The translations under genes were made by a program, and so were the position numbers. From Gammaproteobacteria bacterium (lineage in GTDB: Bacteria > Pseudomonadota > Gammaproteobacteria > Pseudomonadales > Azotimanducaceae), in the NCBI GenBank assembly GCA_002726655.1, contig PBRP01000047.1:1-42380 (forward strand): DNA of 42,380 bases, read 5' to 3'. Numbering within the stretch: the stretch's first letter is position 1; each line of letters opens with the position of its first letter. Positions 33,007 to 42,165 of the stretch are shown piece after piece. The notes beneath the pieces were generated by a model. That model made no database searches and had not been told where the DNA came from. It was given only the letters and a program-made list of their open reading frames with translations.

Positions 33007-36000
33007 CTAACGAAAATCCCTCGATTTCAGCGAAAAATGTTCCAGGTACTGACTCAGGTCTTCAACATGTCCCGCTATGACATGTATAACGGAATCCTTG
33101 CGCTCTATTACTCCCTTTATTTGAAGCAGCCGGCCCTGTACAACCGCTGCACGATAATTTTCAAGAATGCGGGTCCAGATCACCACATTGACATTGTTGG
33201 TTTCATCTTCCAGTGTCAGGAACAATACACCGGAAGCAGAGGAGGGGCGCTGTCTGCCGGTGACAATTCCACAGACCTGAACAAAACGGCCATGATTAAT
33301 ATCCTCCAGTTCTCTTGCTGTTCTACAGCGGCTAAAAGGTTCCCCCATGTCCCTTAACATGGCCATCGGATGTCGACCGAGTGTCAGGCCAAGGCTGGTA
33401 TAGTCAGCCCGCAAGTCATCTGTTTCCAGTGGGGCAGGCAGCAGCACCTTGCCGTATTGGCTTTTTTCTTCTGCTACCTGGCTTAAGAGGGGTGTTTCCG
33501 GAAGTATGCCTTTTGCATCCCAGTGTGTCTGGTAGCGGTGACCGGACAGGTTCTTGAAGGCACCACCTTCAGTCAGCCGTGACAGGTCTCCCCGGTCCAG
33601 TCGTGCCCTTCTTGCAATGTCATCCATATTTAGAATTGGTGACTGGTTTCGAGCACAAATAACACGTGTCGCGGCATCTTCCCTGAGTCCCTTGATACGC
33701 TGAAACCCGAGGCGAACAGCGGGTTGCGGTATATGGGTTGGGAGATGCCTGTCAGAGGCAGGCGCTGGTTGTTCAAGAATTGATTCCCATTGGCTGTGTT
33801 CAATGTCGATGGGCCTGATTTCAACATCATGCCTTCTTGCATCCTGGACCAGCTGTGAGGGGGAGTAAAATCCCATGGGTTGGCTGTTTAGCAGGCCGCA
33901 ATAGAATGCGGCAGGTTCGTGACATTTGAGCCAGGCGGAAACATAAACCAGCAGTGCAAAACTGGCGGCATGGGACTCAGGAAAGCCGTAATCACCGAAA
34001 CCTTTTATCTGCTCAAAAATACGTTCAGCAAACTCCCGGTCATGCCCGCGCTCCAGCATGCCGTTGACCAGTTTCTGCTGGAAATTATCCAGGCCACCCT
34101 TACGTTTCCAGGCCGCCATGGCGCGCCGGAGTTGGTCTGCTTCTCCGGGTGTAAAACCGGCAGCAACGACTGCAAGTTTAATAACCTGCTCCTGGAAAAT
34201 AGGGACGCCCAGCGTGCGCTCCAGGACAGACCTGACTGCCTCGTTCGCATAGGTGACTTCCTCCTCGCCATTCCTGCGTTTGAGATAGGGGTGGACCATC
34301 TTTCCCTGAATGGGACCGGGTCGTACGATAGCAACCTCAATAACCAGGTCATAAAAATTTGCTGGCTTTAGCCTGGGTAACATGGATATCTGGGCGCGGG
34401 ACTCAACCTGGAATACACCAATGCTGTCACCTCGCTGCAACATCTGGTAGGTCAGGGGATCTTCAACAGGAATTGATGCGAGTGACAATTGCGTTCCCCG
34501 ATAGGCATTGATCATGTGCAGGCTTTTTCTAATCGAGGTCAGCATGCCAAGCGCCAGTACATCAATTTTGAGCAACCCAAGGGATTCAAGGTCATCCTTG
34601 TCCCACTGGATAATTGTTCGCTCATCCATCGCGGCATTTTCCACAGGGACAAGGTGGGAAAGCGGGCCGCTGGAGATGATAAAGCCGCCAACATGTTGTG
34701 AAAGGTGTCGTGGGAACCCTAATATCTGATCAATCAGTTCAATAAACTGACCGATGACAGGGCTACGGGGATTAACACCTGCTTCTTCAAACCTTGTCAG
34801 TAATATTTCTCTCTTATCCCACCAGGACAGGGATTTAGCGAGATGATCAGTGAGCTGAAGATCCAGTCCAAGGGCCTTGCCTACATCCCTGATTGCGCTC
34901 TTTGGCCGGTAAGTTACTACGGTAGCTGCAATGGCAGCCCTGTGTCTGCCATACTTTTTGTAGATGTACTGGATGACTTCTTCACGACGTTCATGCTCAA
35001 AGTCCACATCAATATCCGGTGGTTCATCCCGTTCTTTTGATATAAACCGCTCGAACAGGAGGTTGATTTTGGTCGGATCAACTTCAGTAATCGCAAGGCA
35101 ATAACAAACCGCACTGTTGGCAGCGGACCCCCGCCCCTGGCATAGTATTTTCTGACTTCTGGCAAAATGTACGATGTCGAAAACCGTGAGGAAATAGTAC
35201 TCATACTGCAACTCTTCGATCAGTTTCAGCTCTTTCTCGATCAGGTTTCTTATTTCGGGTTGTTCTCCGTGAGGCCAGCGCACGCGCACGCCTTCTTCCA
35301 CCAGTTGCCGCAAATAAGCTGAAGGGCTGAGGTGTGGTGGTACCAGCTCTTCCGGATATTCGTAGCGAAGCTCATCCAGGGAAAAGTCACAGAGATTTGC
35401 CAGTTGTAGTGTGTTGGCAAGAAGCTCCGTCGGGTAGAGAGCTTTGACTACCTGTACAGGGCGCAGGTATTTTTCCCGGTTGGCAAACAGTAAACGCCCT
35501 GCAAGTTGGATTGACTGACGCATACGTATAGCGGAGACAATGTCCAGCAATGCTTTCCTGTCAGGGTGATGCATATGCACATCACCAGCAGCTACAAGGG
35601 GCAATTTCAATTGACCAGATAAGTTAAGCGCATGCTCATAGCATTCAATTTCATTTCCATCAGGAAAAATCTCCAGGCCAAGCCAGAGCCTGCCTGGAAA
35701 GAGATGCTGCAATTGCTTTCCGAAATCTAAGTGATGGGGCTCTTTTCTATTGGGGATCCATATCACCAGGCACTGATCCATGGCAAATTCCAGGTCACTG
35801 ATTGAAAGCTGGTATTCACCTTTGTCTGCCCTGCGTCTGCCAATCGTAATCAGGTTGCAAATCTGTCCATAGGCGATACGGTTTTTGGCCAGCAATACCA
35901 GGTGGATATCCTCATCCAGGTGAAACTCACTGCCAACAACCAGTTTGAGGTTGCACTCTCTGGCGGCGACATGTGCCTTGACCACGCCAGCCATTGAACA

Positions 36001-36180
36001 TTCATCAGTAATGGCAAGGGCGTCATACCCGAGTCTTGATGCCTGAGTAACCAGTTCCTCCGGGTGAGATGCACCGCGCAGGAACGAATAGTTGCTGATG
36101 CAATGCAGTTCAGCATAGCCCTCACCCTGGGTCGTGTGCCCATCATCCTGAGCAATAGCCGAAGGGTCGCGCTCTTTCAT
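33007..36180 (-). CDS. dnaE2: Error-prone DNA polymerase III alpha DnaE2
   Basis: About 1057 residues. The N-terminal PHP domain reads YAELHCISNYSFLRGASHPEEL and then LAITDECSMAGVVKAH. The polymerase core has QGRGSAANSAVCYCL and the catalytic PDIDVDFEHERREEV (about residue 395), with the GFPESHAASFALLVYVSAWLK segment later. The C-terminal OB fold reads VQVCGIVTGRQRP. The lack of a beta-clamp/epsilon-rich replicative C-terminus and the length of about 1060 place it in DnaE2, the SOS-induced translesion polymerase, not DnaE1. DnaE2 normally works with ImuA and ImuB; neither is in the window. The ATG at 36180 is chosen because two LexA boxes lie immediately upstream. Confidence 0.95.
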   Translation of the reverse strand: MKERDPSAIAQDDGHTTQGEGYAELHCISNYSFLRGASHPEELVTQASRLGYDALAITDECSMAGVVKAHVAARECNLKLVVGSEFHLDEDIHLVLLAKNRIAYGQICNLITIGRRRADKGEYQLSISDLEFAMDQCLVIWIPNRKEPHHLDFGKQLQHLFPGRLWLGLEIFPDGNEIECYEHALNLSGQLKLPLVAAGDVHMHHPDRKALLDIVSAIRMRQSIQLAGRLLFANREKYLRPVQVVKALYPTELLANTLQLANLCDFSLDELRYEYPEELVPPHLSPSAYLRQLVEEGVRVRWPHGEQPEIRNLIEKELKLIEELQYEYYFLTVFDIVHFARSQKILCQGRGSAANSAVCYCLAITEVDPTKINLLFERFISKERDEPPDIDVDFEHERREEVIQYIYKKYGRHRAAIAATVVTYRPKSAIRDVGKALGLDLQLTDHLAKSLSWWDKREILLTRFEEAGVNPRSPVIGQFIELIDQILGFPRHLSQHVGGFIISSGPLSHLVPVENAAMDERTIIQWDKDDLESLGLLKIDVLALGMLTSIRKSLHMINAYRGTQLSLASIPVEDPLTYQMLQRGDSIGVFQVESRAQISMLPRLKPANFYDLVIEVAIVRPGPIQGKMVHPYLKRRNGEEEVTYANEAVRSVLERTLGVPIFQEQVIKLAVVAAGFTPGEADQLRRAMAAWKRKGGLDNFQQKLVNGMLERGHDREFAERIFEQIKGFGDYGFPESHAASFALLVYVSAWLKCHEPAAFYCGLLNSQPMGFYSPSQLVQDARRHDVEIRPIDIEHSQWESILEQPAPASDRHLPTHIPQPAVRLGFQRIKGLREDAATRVICARNQSPILNMDDIARRARLDRGDLSRLTEGGAFKNLSGHRYQTHWDAKGILPETPLLSQVAEEKSQYGKVLLPAPLETDDLRADYTSLGLTLGRHPMAMLRDMGEPFSRCRTARELEDINHGRFVQVCGIVTGRQRPSSASGVLFLTLEDETNNVNVVIWTRILENYRAAVVQGRLLQIKGVIERKDSVIHVIAGHVEDLSQYLEHFSLKSRDFR

Positions 36181-36187
36181 CAGAAAA

Positions 36188-36203
36188 CTGTTTATATATA
36201 CAG
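36188..36203 (-). promoter_or_regulatory. LexA box 1 (proximal) of dnaE2
   Basis: CTGTTTATATATACAG is a full 16-bp CTG-N10-CAG LexA site, one mismatch from the ideal E. coli CTGTATATATATACAG. It ends eight bases before the dnaE2 ATG. Confidence 0.92.
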
Positions 36204-36205
36204 GA

Positions 36206-36221
36206 CTGTTAATATATACAG
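36206..36221 (-). promoter_or_regulatory. LexA box 2 (distal) of dnaE2
   Basis: CTGTTAATATATACAG is a second full CTG-N10-CAG site, two bases from the first (18 bp centre to centre). It covers the candidate -10 box at 36211-36216. Confidence 0.92.
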
Positions 36222-36239
36222 TATTATGGTGACCTGCAA
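36211..36239 (-). promoter_or_regulatory. Candidate dnaE2 promoter under LexA control
   Basis: On the minus strand TTGCAG (36234-36239) is followed after 17 bases by TATATT (36211-36216). The -10 lies inside the distal LexA box, so bound LexA would block it. Start of transcription would fall inside or next to the proximal box, leaving a leader of only about 25 bases with no clear Shine-Dalgarno. Confidence 0.55.
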
Positions 36240-36326
36240 GCAATGAAACTTATGCTGTTGCCTTCTGCGCACGTCACCATGACAATGGCCTGCAAGAGTC
36301 AGCTCGACTAAATGAAGAGGCAACCA

Positions 36327-36785
36327 ATGCAGGACTTGTTAACAGAGGAGCATCGCGCCTGGATAGGCAAGGCAGAACCAACCAGGACTGTTGAAATCAG
36401 CCGACGCGATATCGTCAAATACGCCGTGGCAACCGAACAATGCCAGAAGAAGTACCTGGAAGGTGATGAGGCGCCACCCATGTTCATTTTCAACCTGTTC
36501 AGCACCGTCAGGGAAATAGAAGCTCTAAGGCCTGACGGTTTACCCCGGGGAAGCGGTCAGGGGCCTCGATTGCCGCTGCGAAGGGTAATGGCTGGTGGTA
36601 CGGAAATACATCAATATCAACCCATCAGGCCAGGCGATCGATTGAGCGGTACCCAGCGAATAACTGACATGTATGAGAAACAGGGCTCAACAGGCCCGCT
36701 GATATTTACTGTCCGCACGCTTGCCATTACGAACGAGTCAGGCGAACCGGTGCTTGATGAGGTTCAAACTGCCATAGCAAGGTGA
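36327..36785 (+). CDS. FAS1-like dehydratase / MaoC N-terminal hot-dog subunit
   Basis: About 152 residues forming a single hot-dog domain of the MaoC N-terminal (FAS1-like dehydratase) type, shown by EHRAWIGKAEPTRTVEISRRDI, YAVATEQCQKKYLEGDEAPP and MAGGTEIHQYQPIRPGDRL. Such domains usually pair with a catalytic MaoC domain to make a two-fold hydratase or dehydratase of acyl-CoA. The partner is the next gene, seven bases downstream. The ATG at 36327 has GAGG six bases before it and starts the domain; an ATG at 36312 is the alternative. It is divergent from dnaE2. Confidence 0.85.
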   Translation: MQDLLTEEHRAWIGKAEPTRTVEISRRDIVKYAVATEQCQKKYLEGDEAPPMFIFNLFSTVREIEALRPDGLPRGSGQGPRLPLRRVMAGGTEIHQYQPIRPGDRLSGTQRITDMYEKQGSTGPLIFTVRTLAITNESGEPVLDEVQTAIAR

Positions 36786-36792
36786 TAACAAT

Positions 36793-37209
36793 ATGACTGA
36801 ATTAATGGGTATCAAGGTCGGCGATAGGCTGCCTGAGCGTGAGCATACCGCAACAAATGTCAGCCTGTTTCTCTACAATGCAGCGGTCTGGAATGCTCAC
36901 CGAATTCACTACGATGAAAGTTATACAACAGAGGTAGAGCACCATCCTGGAATCGTTATCGATGGTCCCTTGCAGGGGGACTGGATGAGCCAATGTGCGC
37001 TGAACTGGATGGAGGGTCGAAGCGAGCTATTATCTTTCAACTATAGCAACAGAAGGGCCGCTTATCTGGGTGAGGTGCTTACCGCCGGCGGCACTGTTAC
37101 GGACATTGATATGGCTTCCTCTGTTGTTGGTGTGGAACTATTTGTTAAGAACGAAGCCGGTGAAGTCATTTCGCCAGGAGGAGCGAAACTGAAAATGTTG
37201 CAACCATAA
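36793..37209 (+). CDS. MaoC-like acyl-CoA dehydratase/hydratase catalytic subunit
   Basis: This 138-residue hot-dog protein carries the active-site segment AAVWNAHRIHYDESYTTEVE (about residues 29-48). It is close to the FNGHRIHYD motif of mesaconyl-C4-CoA hydratase and related (R)-hydratases, followed by HHPGIVIDGPLQGDWM. With the gene upstream it would make a heteromeric enzyme in place of the single fused chain seen in Meh. The substrate is unknown; no itaconate, glyoxylate or steroid genes are beside it. Confidence 0.86.
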   Translation: MTELMGIKVGDRLPEREHTATNVSLFLYNAAVWNAHRIHYDESYTTEVEHHPGIVIDGPLQGDWMSQCALNWMEGRSELLSFNYSNRRAAYLGEVLTAGGTVTDIDMASSVVGVELFVKNEAGEVISPGGAKLKMLQP

Positions 37210-37561
37210 CCTATTACTGTATCGCTATTTCCACTGGCAAATTAGCGGGTTTCCATTTCAATTAACAGTATCAATACAGTTCATGTATCCCACTGGAATA
37301 AGCGTATCGGTAAGTGAACCTGAGACCTGTTTGTGGTTGATCAGATTCACTCCCTGTTCCGCTTCTCCCTGCCAATCAAGCAATTGACAGTTATAGCCAA
37401 GGACAAATATCAGCAAGCTGGAAAACAGGATATCAACGGCGACAGTACCGCCCTGAAACACAGTGTGTAGATTGTGTCAGAGCTGCAGGCTCCTCACCTG
37501 AACAGATTGAAAGGCGTCAGGGAATGAGAGACCATAGTATCCGGACTTTCTGGAGTGTAGC
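37210..37561. other. 352-bp intergenic stretch without a confident gene
   Basis: No RNA gene or clear terminator is seen. A GTG-started minus-strand frame of 67 codons (37258-37461) has plausible codons (FQGGTVAVDILFSSLLIFVLG) but no ribosome site and no family match that I know. The last 20 bases hold TGGAG, the likely ribosome site of the kinase gene at 37562. Confidence 0.5.
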
Positions 37562-38143
37562 TTGCTACTTACCCGCCGCATAGAACTGATCCTTTTCGTT
37601 TTGTTTCTACTCTTAACCCTCGTTAGTGTGGGAGCTTATCGCCTGCTGGTTTTCGATCGTTTTTTAGCACTGGAATCCGCGCTAGAAAATGGAGAGATTG
37701 ATCGACTGAGAGTCGTCATTGCAAAGGAGATTGATTCCCTTGCATTGTATACAGAGGACTGGGCCTCCTGGGATGATGCCTATGCCTTTATGGTGGATGC
37801 TTCCCCCGATTTTGTCGAATCAAATCTGACTGATTCGACCTATGAGATCTTGCGGCTGAACCTGATAATGTTCATCGATAACACCAACAGGGTTCACTAT
37901 CAGGGTATCAGGGACTATAAAACTCTGCAGCGACTGCAGTTGAGCAAATTTGACAAGCCTTCCTGGCGCAAAGAATATCTCTTCCCTGGCTCCGAACTTG
38001 AAGACAGAGTAGCAGGTATCGTGGAGACCGATGCTGGCCCCATGATATTAGTCTCCTTGCATATTCTTAGAAGTAATGATGCCGGACCGAGTCGGGGCAT
38101 ACTCGTCTTTGGTCGCCTCCTGACACCGGATGAACTCGCGTAG
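37562..38143 (+). CDS. CHASE4 sensor part of a hybrid histidine kinase, ended by an in-frame amber codon
   Basis: This 193-residue N-terminal part begins with a membrane helix (LILFVLFLLLTLVSVGAYRLLV, about residues 8-29). A periplasmic CHASE4 domain follows, shown by LYTEDWASWDDAYAFMVD (about 60-77) and SNLTDSTYEILRLNLIMFID. It stops at TAG (38141-38143) after LLTPDELA. The same frame continues at once with [11 protein letters not shown] and the rest of a CHASE4-HAMP-kinase, so this is one gene interrupted by a single stop. The start is TTG with TGGAG six bases upstream; the family N-terminus supports it. Confidence 0.85.
   Translation: MLLTRRIELILFVLFLLLTLVSVGAYRLLVFDRFLALESALENGEIDRLRVVIAKEIDSLALYTEDWASWDDAYAFMVDASPDFVESNLTDSTYEILRLNLIMFIDNTNRVHYQGIRDYKTLQRLQLSKFDKPSWRKEYLFPGSELEDRVAGIVETDAGPMILVSLHILRSNDAGPSRGILVFGRLLTPDELA
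38141..38143 (+). other. In-frame amber codon splitting a hybrid histidine kinase
   Basis: TAG is codon 194 of an otherwise continuous frame from 37562 to 40150. The codons either side read DELA[13 protein letters not shown]. A single C-to-T change from CAG would produce it. Confidence 0.85.
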
Positions 38144-38152
38144 ATAGCAAGC

Positions 38153-40150
38153 GTGGCGCAGTTGGATTTCGTGTTGTCCCCTAACTCTGAAGACACCAGT
38201 GTCGAGCAGCAAGACCAGATGGTGGATGAGGTGATCGAAAGAACGGATGAAACTACCCGGGTAGTGCTACCAGTCAGAAGTATCGATGGTAGTGTTGATT
38301 TCGTATTGAAGTTCGAACAAAAACGGCTCATCAGTGGTCAGGGGCAGATCACCTTTTATTCCTTTATCTTCATTCTGATTTTCGCTGCGTTGGCAACGAT
38401 GCTTGCCATCAGGCTATTTATGCGACGAGAAGTTATAGATGTACTTAATGAGCTTGCAGACCAGATGAAAGGCATTAGCGGCCAGGAACAATTGCCGGAC
38501 AAGATAGAAGTGCGCCGAGATGATGAGATTGGAGCCCTGGCCAAGGAATTTGAACTCATGCTTAATCGCCTGAAGCAGGACCAGGCTATTAGAAATGAAG
38601 CAGTACAGGCAATGACTGAAACACTTGCTGACGCCCGCCGGGCCGAACAACTCGCTAGGCTGGGTACTTATGAATGGGACTGGACTCTTTCCAGGATGGT
38701 GGCTTGCTCGGACGAGTTTGCGCGCATTCGAGAAATGACGGTGACCGAGGTACTGCAGACCCATTTCAGCGCCGATGCTGACTTAGGGTTTATCCATCCT
38801 GACGATCGGGATTACTACCAGGCCGTAGAGAACGAGTCGCTGGCCGCGGGCAAGGGATATACCATCGAATATCGGCTGATATTACCCAGTGGAACTATTC
38901 GTCATATCAGGGAGGTCTGCGAGGTTGAGCTTGATGATCAGGGTAGAGTGACTTGCACACGTGGTTCATCACAGGATGTCACCGAGCAGATACAACTAGA
39001 AGACCAGTTACGTCAGTCACAAAAGCTCGAAGCAATTGGAAAACTGACAGGGGGGATTGCTCACGATTTTAACAATATATTGACTGTGATCATGGGGAAT
39101 CTTGAATTGGCACTCAATGGCCTGGATGAAGATCACCCCCTTCTAGGTAATCTTAATTCCTCCCTGGTGGCCGCTGATCACGCGGCAAAGCTGGTTCAAC
39201 ATATGCTGGCTTATGCGCGCAAGCAGCCATTACGAATCCAGGTAGTTGAACTGCGGGAGCTGTTGTTAGGGATGCAGGATATTTTGAAGCTGACCCTTGG
39301 GGAAGCTGTAGAACTGGAGCTACAGATAGCTGATCGCCAGTGGTTGTGTGAAACAGATGCGGTCCAGCTTGAAAGCGCTATGCTGAACCTGGCAATTAAT
39401 GCCAGGGATGCCATGACCGATGGTTGTACTTTATCCATCAGGCTGGATAGCCTCTTTCTGGACGAAGACTATACATCCGCACAAGAGAACCTTAACCCCG
39501 GGCACTTCATCTGTATTACTGTAAGTGATACCGGTTCTGGTATGCCAAGCGAGATCATCGGGCAGGTTTTTGATCCATTTTTCACCACCAAGGAAGCAGG
39601 AGAAGGGACCGGTCTCGGACTCAGTATGGTTTATGGCTTTATTAAGCAATGCCATGGAAAAGTGAGTATCGCAAGTGAACCCAACCAGGGGACATCAGTA
39701 AAAATGTATCTGCCTGAATATGGTGATAAGCCTATTGAGCCTGAAGCGACTGAGTCACAAGAGGTGCCGCAGGGTAAGGGTGAAGTCGTCCTGGTGGTGG
39801 AAGACGAGCCGGCCGTGCGTGAGCTTGTCGTTCAGCTTTTATCTGAACTGGGTTATGAGACACGGGAAGCTGAAAATGCGGATGAGGCGATGCAGCAGTT
39901 GTCATTAGGCACAAGCTTTGATCTCCTGTTCACCGACGTGGTATTGCCTGGCAGCATGAGCGGCGTGGAACTGGCACAAACCGCGTTGGATAAGAACCCT
40001 GAACTGAAGGTTTTGCTGACGTCCGGCTATCCAAGAGGGGTCAATTTTCGCCAGGGCTCATCAGACTACGCGCTACTGAAGAAACCCTATACTCATTCGC
40101 AGTTAGCCCGGACTTTAAGCGAGGTGCTTGCAGAGACAGCTGGGCCATAA
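38153..40150 (+). CDS. HAMP-PAS-histidine kinase-receiver part of the same hybrid kinase
   Basis: About 665 residues in the same frame as the CHASE4 part. The order is: end of CHASE4, membrane helix ([22 protein letters not shown], about 68-89), HAMP (to about 140), PAS ([10 protein letters not shown] to SSQDVTEQI, about 165-280), HisKA with the phospho-acceptor in GGIAHDFNN (His at about 304), HATPase with NARDAM, DTGSGMP and [11 protein letters not shown], and a receiver domain with VVEDEP and the acceptor Asp in [10 protein letters not shown] (about 595). The GTG at 38153 has no ribosome site, so separate translation is doubtful. If made from read-through, the full protein is about 862 residues. 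Confidence 0.88.
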   Translation: MAQLDFVLSPNSEDTSVEQQDQMVDEVIERTDETTRVVLPVRSIDGSVDFVLKFEQKRLISGQGQITFYSFIFILIFAALATMLAIRLFMRREVIDVLNELADQMKGISGQEQLPDKIEVRRDDEIGALAKEFELMLNRLKQDQAIRNEAVQAMTETLADARRAEQLARLGTYEWDWTLSRMVACSDEFARIREMTVTEVLQTHFSADADLGFIHPDDRDYYQAVENESLAAGKGYTIEYRLILPSGTIRHIREVCEVELDDQGRVTCTRGSSQDVTEQIQLEDQLRQSQKLEAIGKLTGGIAHDFNNILTVIMGNLELALNGLDEDHPLLGNLNSSLVAADHAAKLVQHMLAYARKQPLRIQVVELRELLLGMQDILKLTLGEAVELELQIADRQWLCETDAVQLESAMLNLAINARDAMTDGCTLSIRLDSLFLDEDYTSAQENLNPGHFICITVSDTGSGMPSEIIGQVFDPFFTTKEAGEGTGLGLSMVYGFIKQCHGKVSIASEPNQGTSVKMYLPEYGDKPIEPEATESQEVPQGKGEVVLVVEDEPAVRELVVQLLSELGYETREAENADEAMQQLSLGTSFDLLFTDVVLPGSMSGVELAQTALDKNPELKVLLTSGYPRGVNFRQGSSDYALLKKPYTHSQLARTLSEVLAETAGP

Positions 40151-40189
40151 AACCTTGATCAGTGACGGTATTAGCACTTCATTAAGATC

Positions 40190-40963
40190 TCAGGAGGTCA
40201 GCAGTTTGCGGCGCAACTCCTGTTTCCTGTTGTCATCGATACCGATCTCTTCGAGGTAACCCGTTATCGTCCCATGCGTTACCTGGACCTCATCAAGTGC
40301 AGCCTGCAGAAATTCTGGTCGAACACCACCTATTACTTCCATGCTCGTATCGTCAATATGATCCCCATAGAAAGGACGCAATGTGGACTGGGTGAACTCG
40401 CGCAGGCACTGCGCCTGGTTCGTCAGCAGGTAGTCTTCCATAATGGTTTCCTCATCGACACCGAGTGTCGCGAGGATTAACGCTGCACCAAACCCGGTAC
40501 GATCCTTCCCGGCGGAGCAATGAAGCAGGAACCCTCCGTCAGTTTCCAATAAGATTTCAAATAGCTGGCGATATTCCTGGTGGTGATTTCGCGCCAGTTC
40601 GCGATTGGTCTCAATCGCGAACCCTATGCGATCAGCAGCGGACTTGTTGCTATCCATCATGGCCTCACGAAGCATCTGGTTGCTTGCCTGCTCTATTGGA
40701 ATATGTCGCTTGCAGTCGAATGGTGGCTGATCTGGTGTGGAGCTTCTGTTGGCCTCATCAGCTTTTCTAAGGTCACAGATAACGGCTATGTTGAGTTCAC
40801 CGAAGTGATCTTTAGCGTCATCGTTAAGCATCGAAAGGGCACCGCTGCGAAACAGTTTGCGCCATTTAACCTGGCGACCGTCGCGGGTCCGGTATCCACC
40901 GAAATCACGGAAGTTGAGGCTTCCGGGAAGGGTGATAAATCGGCTGTACTCAGTTTCGTGCAC
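40190..40963 (-). CDS. Tyrosine-protein phosphatase (Y_phosphatase3-type)
   Basis: This 257-residue phosphatase has the start of domain LPGSLNFRDFGGYRTRDGR (about residues 13-31) and LFRSGALSMLNDDAK. The P-loop HCSAGKDRTGFGAA holds the nucleophilic Cys near residue 150 and the phosphate-binding Arg. The extra Lys-Asp in GKDRTG is characteristic of the bacterial group that includes mycobacterial PtpB and lipid/tyrosine phosphatases, so phosphoinositide or phosphotyrosine substrates are both possible. No signal peptide is seen. It converges on the kinase gene with 39 bp between stops. Confidence 0.9.
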   Translation of the reverse strand: MHETEYSRFITLPGSLNFRDFGGYRTRDGRQVKWRKLFRSGALSMLNDDAKDHFGELNIAVICDLRKADEANRSSTPDQPPFDCKRHIPIEQASNQMLREAMMDSNKSAADRIGFAIETNRELARNHHQEYRQLFEILLETDGGFLLHCSAGKDRTGFGAALILATLGVDEETIMEDYLLTNQAQCLREFTQSTLRPFYGDHIDDTSMEVIGGVRPEFLQAALDEVQVTHGTITGYLEEIGIDDNRKQELRRKLLTS

Positions 40964-41080
40964 AATTTTGTCCGGTTAAATCTAAGGCTGATGCAATTCT
41001 ACTGGTAAATCACAAGGTGCCTCTAGTCAATATCAGCGCTATTACTCATGAAGTCTCCGCTGCAGGTACCAAGGACCCGG

Positions 41081-41575
41081 TCACGAATTCGTGTCGTATT
41101 GCCCGATAGTATTCTCGCAGAGTGACAGGGCCTGTTTTGCGAACTTATGCATGTTTCCCTCGCGATTATCGTCGCCCGTGCGCACGGTCGTGCTTGCCGT
41201 CACGGGGCCTGCAACTGCAATCACGGTAATCCCCACCTCGTCACTATAGGGAGTGCCTGATGGTCCAGCCACCCCCAGTTCAGCTATTCCCCAGGTTGCA
41301 CCCATATCTTCTTTTACAGTCTGGGCGAAAATCTGTGCCATTTCCTCCGACAGGGGTCTTATTCCCTGTAGTTTTTCCATTGGCAGGTTAAGGAAAATCT
41401 TCCTGGCTTCCCTCGTATAGATAATGGCACCACCAAGGAAATAGGACGAGGCACCCGGTACGGCCAGCAGACTGGCTGCTATAAGACCGCCTGCAGACGA
41501 TTCTGCAATCGCAATGGTTTCCCTGCGTGACTTAAGCAATTCTGCCGTTGGTAGTGCCGTACTCTCGAGGCTCAC
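41081..41575 (-). CDS. CinA C-terminal domain protein (nicotinamide-nucleotide amidohydrolase-like)
   Basis: This 164-residue stand-alone CinA-C domain belongs to the PncC family, which deamidates NMN to nicotinate mononucleotide. The signature is IAIAESSAGGLIAASLLAVPGASSYFLGG (residues about 20-48 in two adjoining blocks), where AESCTGG is more usual. It continues with VAGPSGTPYSDEVGITVIAVAGP. The substitution of SSAGG for SCTGG and the Ser-Gly-Thr in place of GPGG suggest a diverged member, so activity is uncertain. The start is GTG at 41575, with GGAG six bases before it. It lies 42 bp downstream of the DUF4124 gene. Confidence 0.82.
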   Translation of the reverse strand: MSLESTALPTAELLKSRRETIAIAESSAGGLIAASLLAVPGASSYFLGGAIIYTREARKIFLNLPMEKLQGIRPLSEEMAQIFAQTVKEDMGATWGIAELGVAGPSGTPYSDEVGITVIAVAGPVTASTTVRTGDDNREGNMHKFAKQALSLCENTIGQYDTNS

Positions 41576-41617
41576 GATGAACTCCTACGCGAAAGGAGGT
41601 CTATTGTGTCAGAAATT

Positions 41618-42046
41618 CTAGCCCTCGTCAGAACGGCTAAGGAGCGACATGGATCTATCTACGAGCATACTGCGTTCAGATTTCAATTCGGACAATTGAT
41701 CCAACAGGTCACTGGTGTGCTGCCGGTAACCATCCCTAATCTGCTTTTGAGCTCCCGGATCCGGACTGGTTTGCAGATTTTGTTCCCGCTCAAGTCGGAG
41801 GTTTCGGAACTGGCGATTGATGCGAGAAATTCTGCCATTGATAATCTCCAGTGCTGCCATCTGTTCGTCAACCGTCGCTTCTATGTCCTGCTCTTTTTTA
41901 ACCGTGATCTTCTTACTGGCGCAGGGAGCAAAGGCGAATGTTGTCTGTCCATTTTCATCGATACATTTGAATACGCCAGATGCGAATAGATCACTGGCTA
42001 AGCAGACAGTAGAAACGAACATCATGATTAGTAAGCGGTTCTTCAT
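41618..42046 (-). CDS. Secreted DUF4124-domain protein
   Basis: About 142 residues with a signal peptide (MKNRLLIMMFVSTVCLASDLFA). A short DUF4124 domain follows, shown by GVFKCIDENGQTTFAFAPC, with the paired Cys residues typical of that domain. The rest is helical and charged, rich in Gln, Arg and Glu, with a likely coiled coil (INGRISRINRQFRNLRLERE, LLDQLSELKSERSMLVDR). The function of DUF4124 is unknown. The ATG at 42046 is chosen because AGGA lies just before it and it starts the signal peptide; an upstream start at 42082 would extend the N-terminus by 12 residues. It is probably cotranscribed with the CinA-like gene. Confidence 0.82.
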   Translation of the reverse strand: MKNRLLIMMFVSTVCLASDLFASGVFKCIDENGQTTFAFAPCASKKITVKKEQDIEATVDEQMAALEIINGRISRINRQFRNLRLEREQNLQTSPDPGAQKQIRDGYRQHTSDLLDQLSELKSERSMLVDRSMSLLSRSDEG

Positions 42047-42165
42047 TGTCCTATTTAGCCCGCCTAAAACAGCAGGTTCCACATGGATCAGACTGAAGGT
42101 AGAATTTGAACGATAGGTGGTAAACTATTGAAATCTAATAAGATATAGACCAATTATTGTTCACT

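Noticed and set aside
37258-37461. Minus-strand 67-codon frame in the gap before the kinase
   Set aside because: Plausible codons but no ribosome site, no known family, and a GTG start; mentioned only in the gap entry.
41606-41989. Plus-strand frame of 127 codons with a near-perfect AAAGGAGGT before its GTG
   Set aside because: It is antisense to the DUF4124 gene, which has a clear signal peptide and domain; the translation resembles no family. The ribosome-like site is noted but probably chance.
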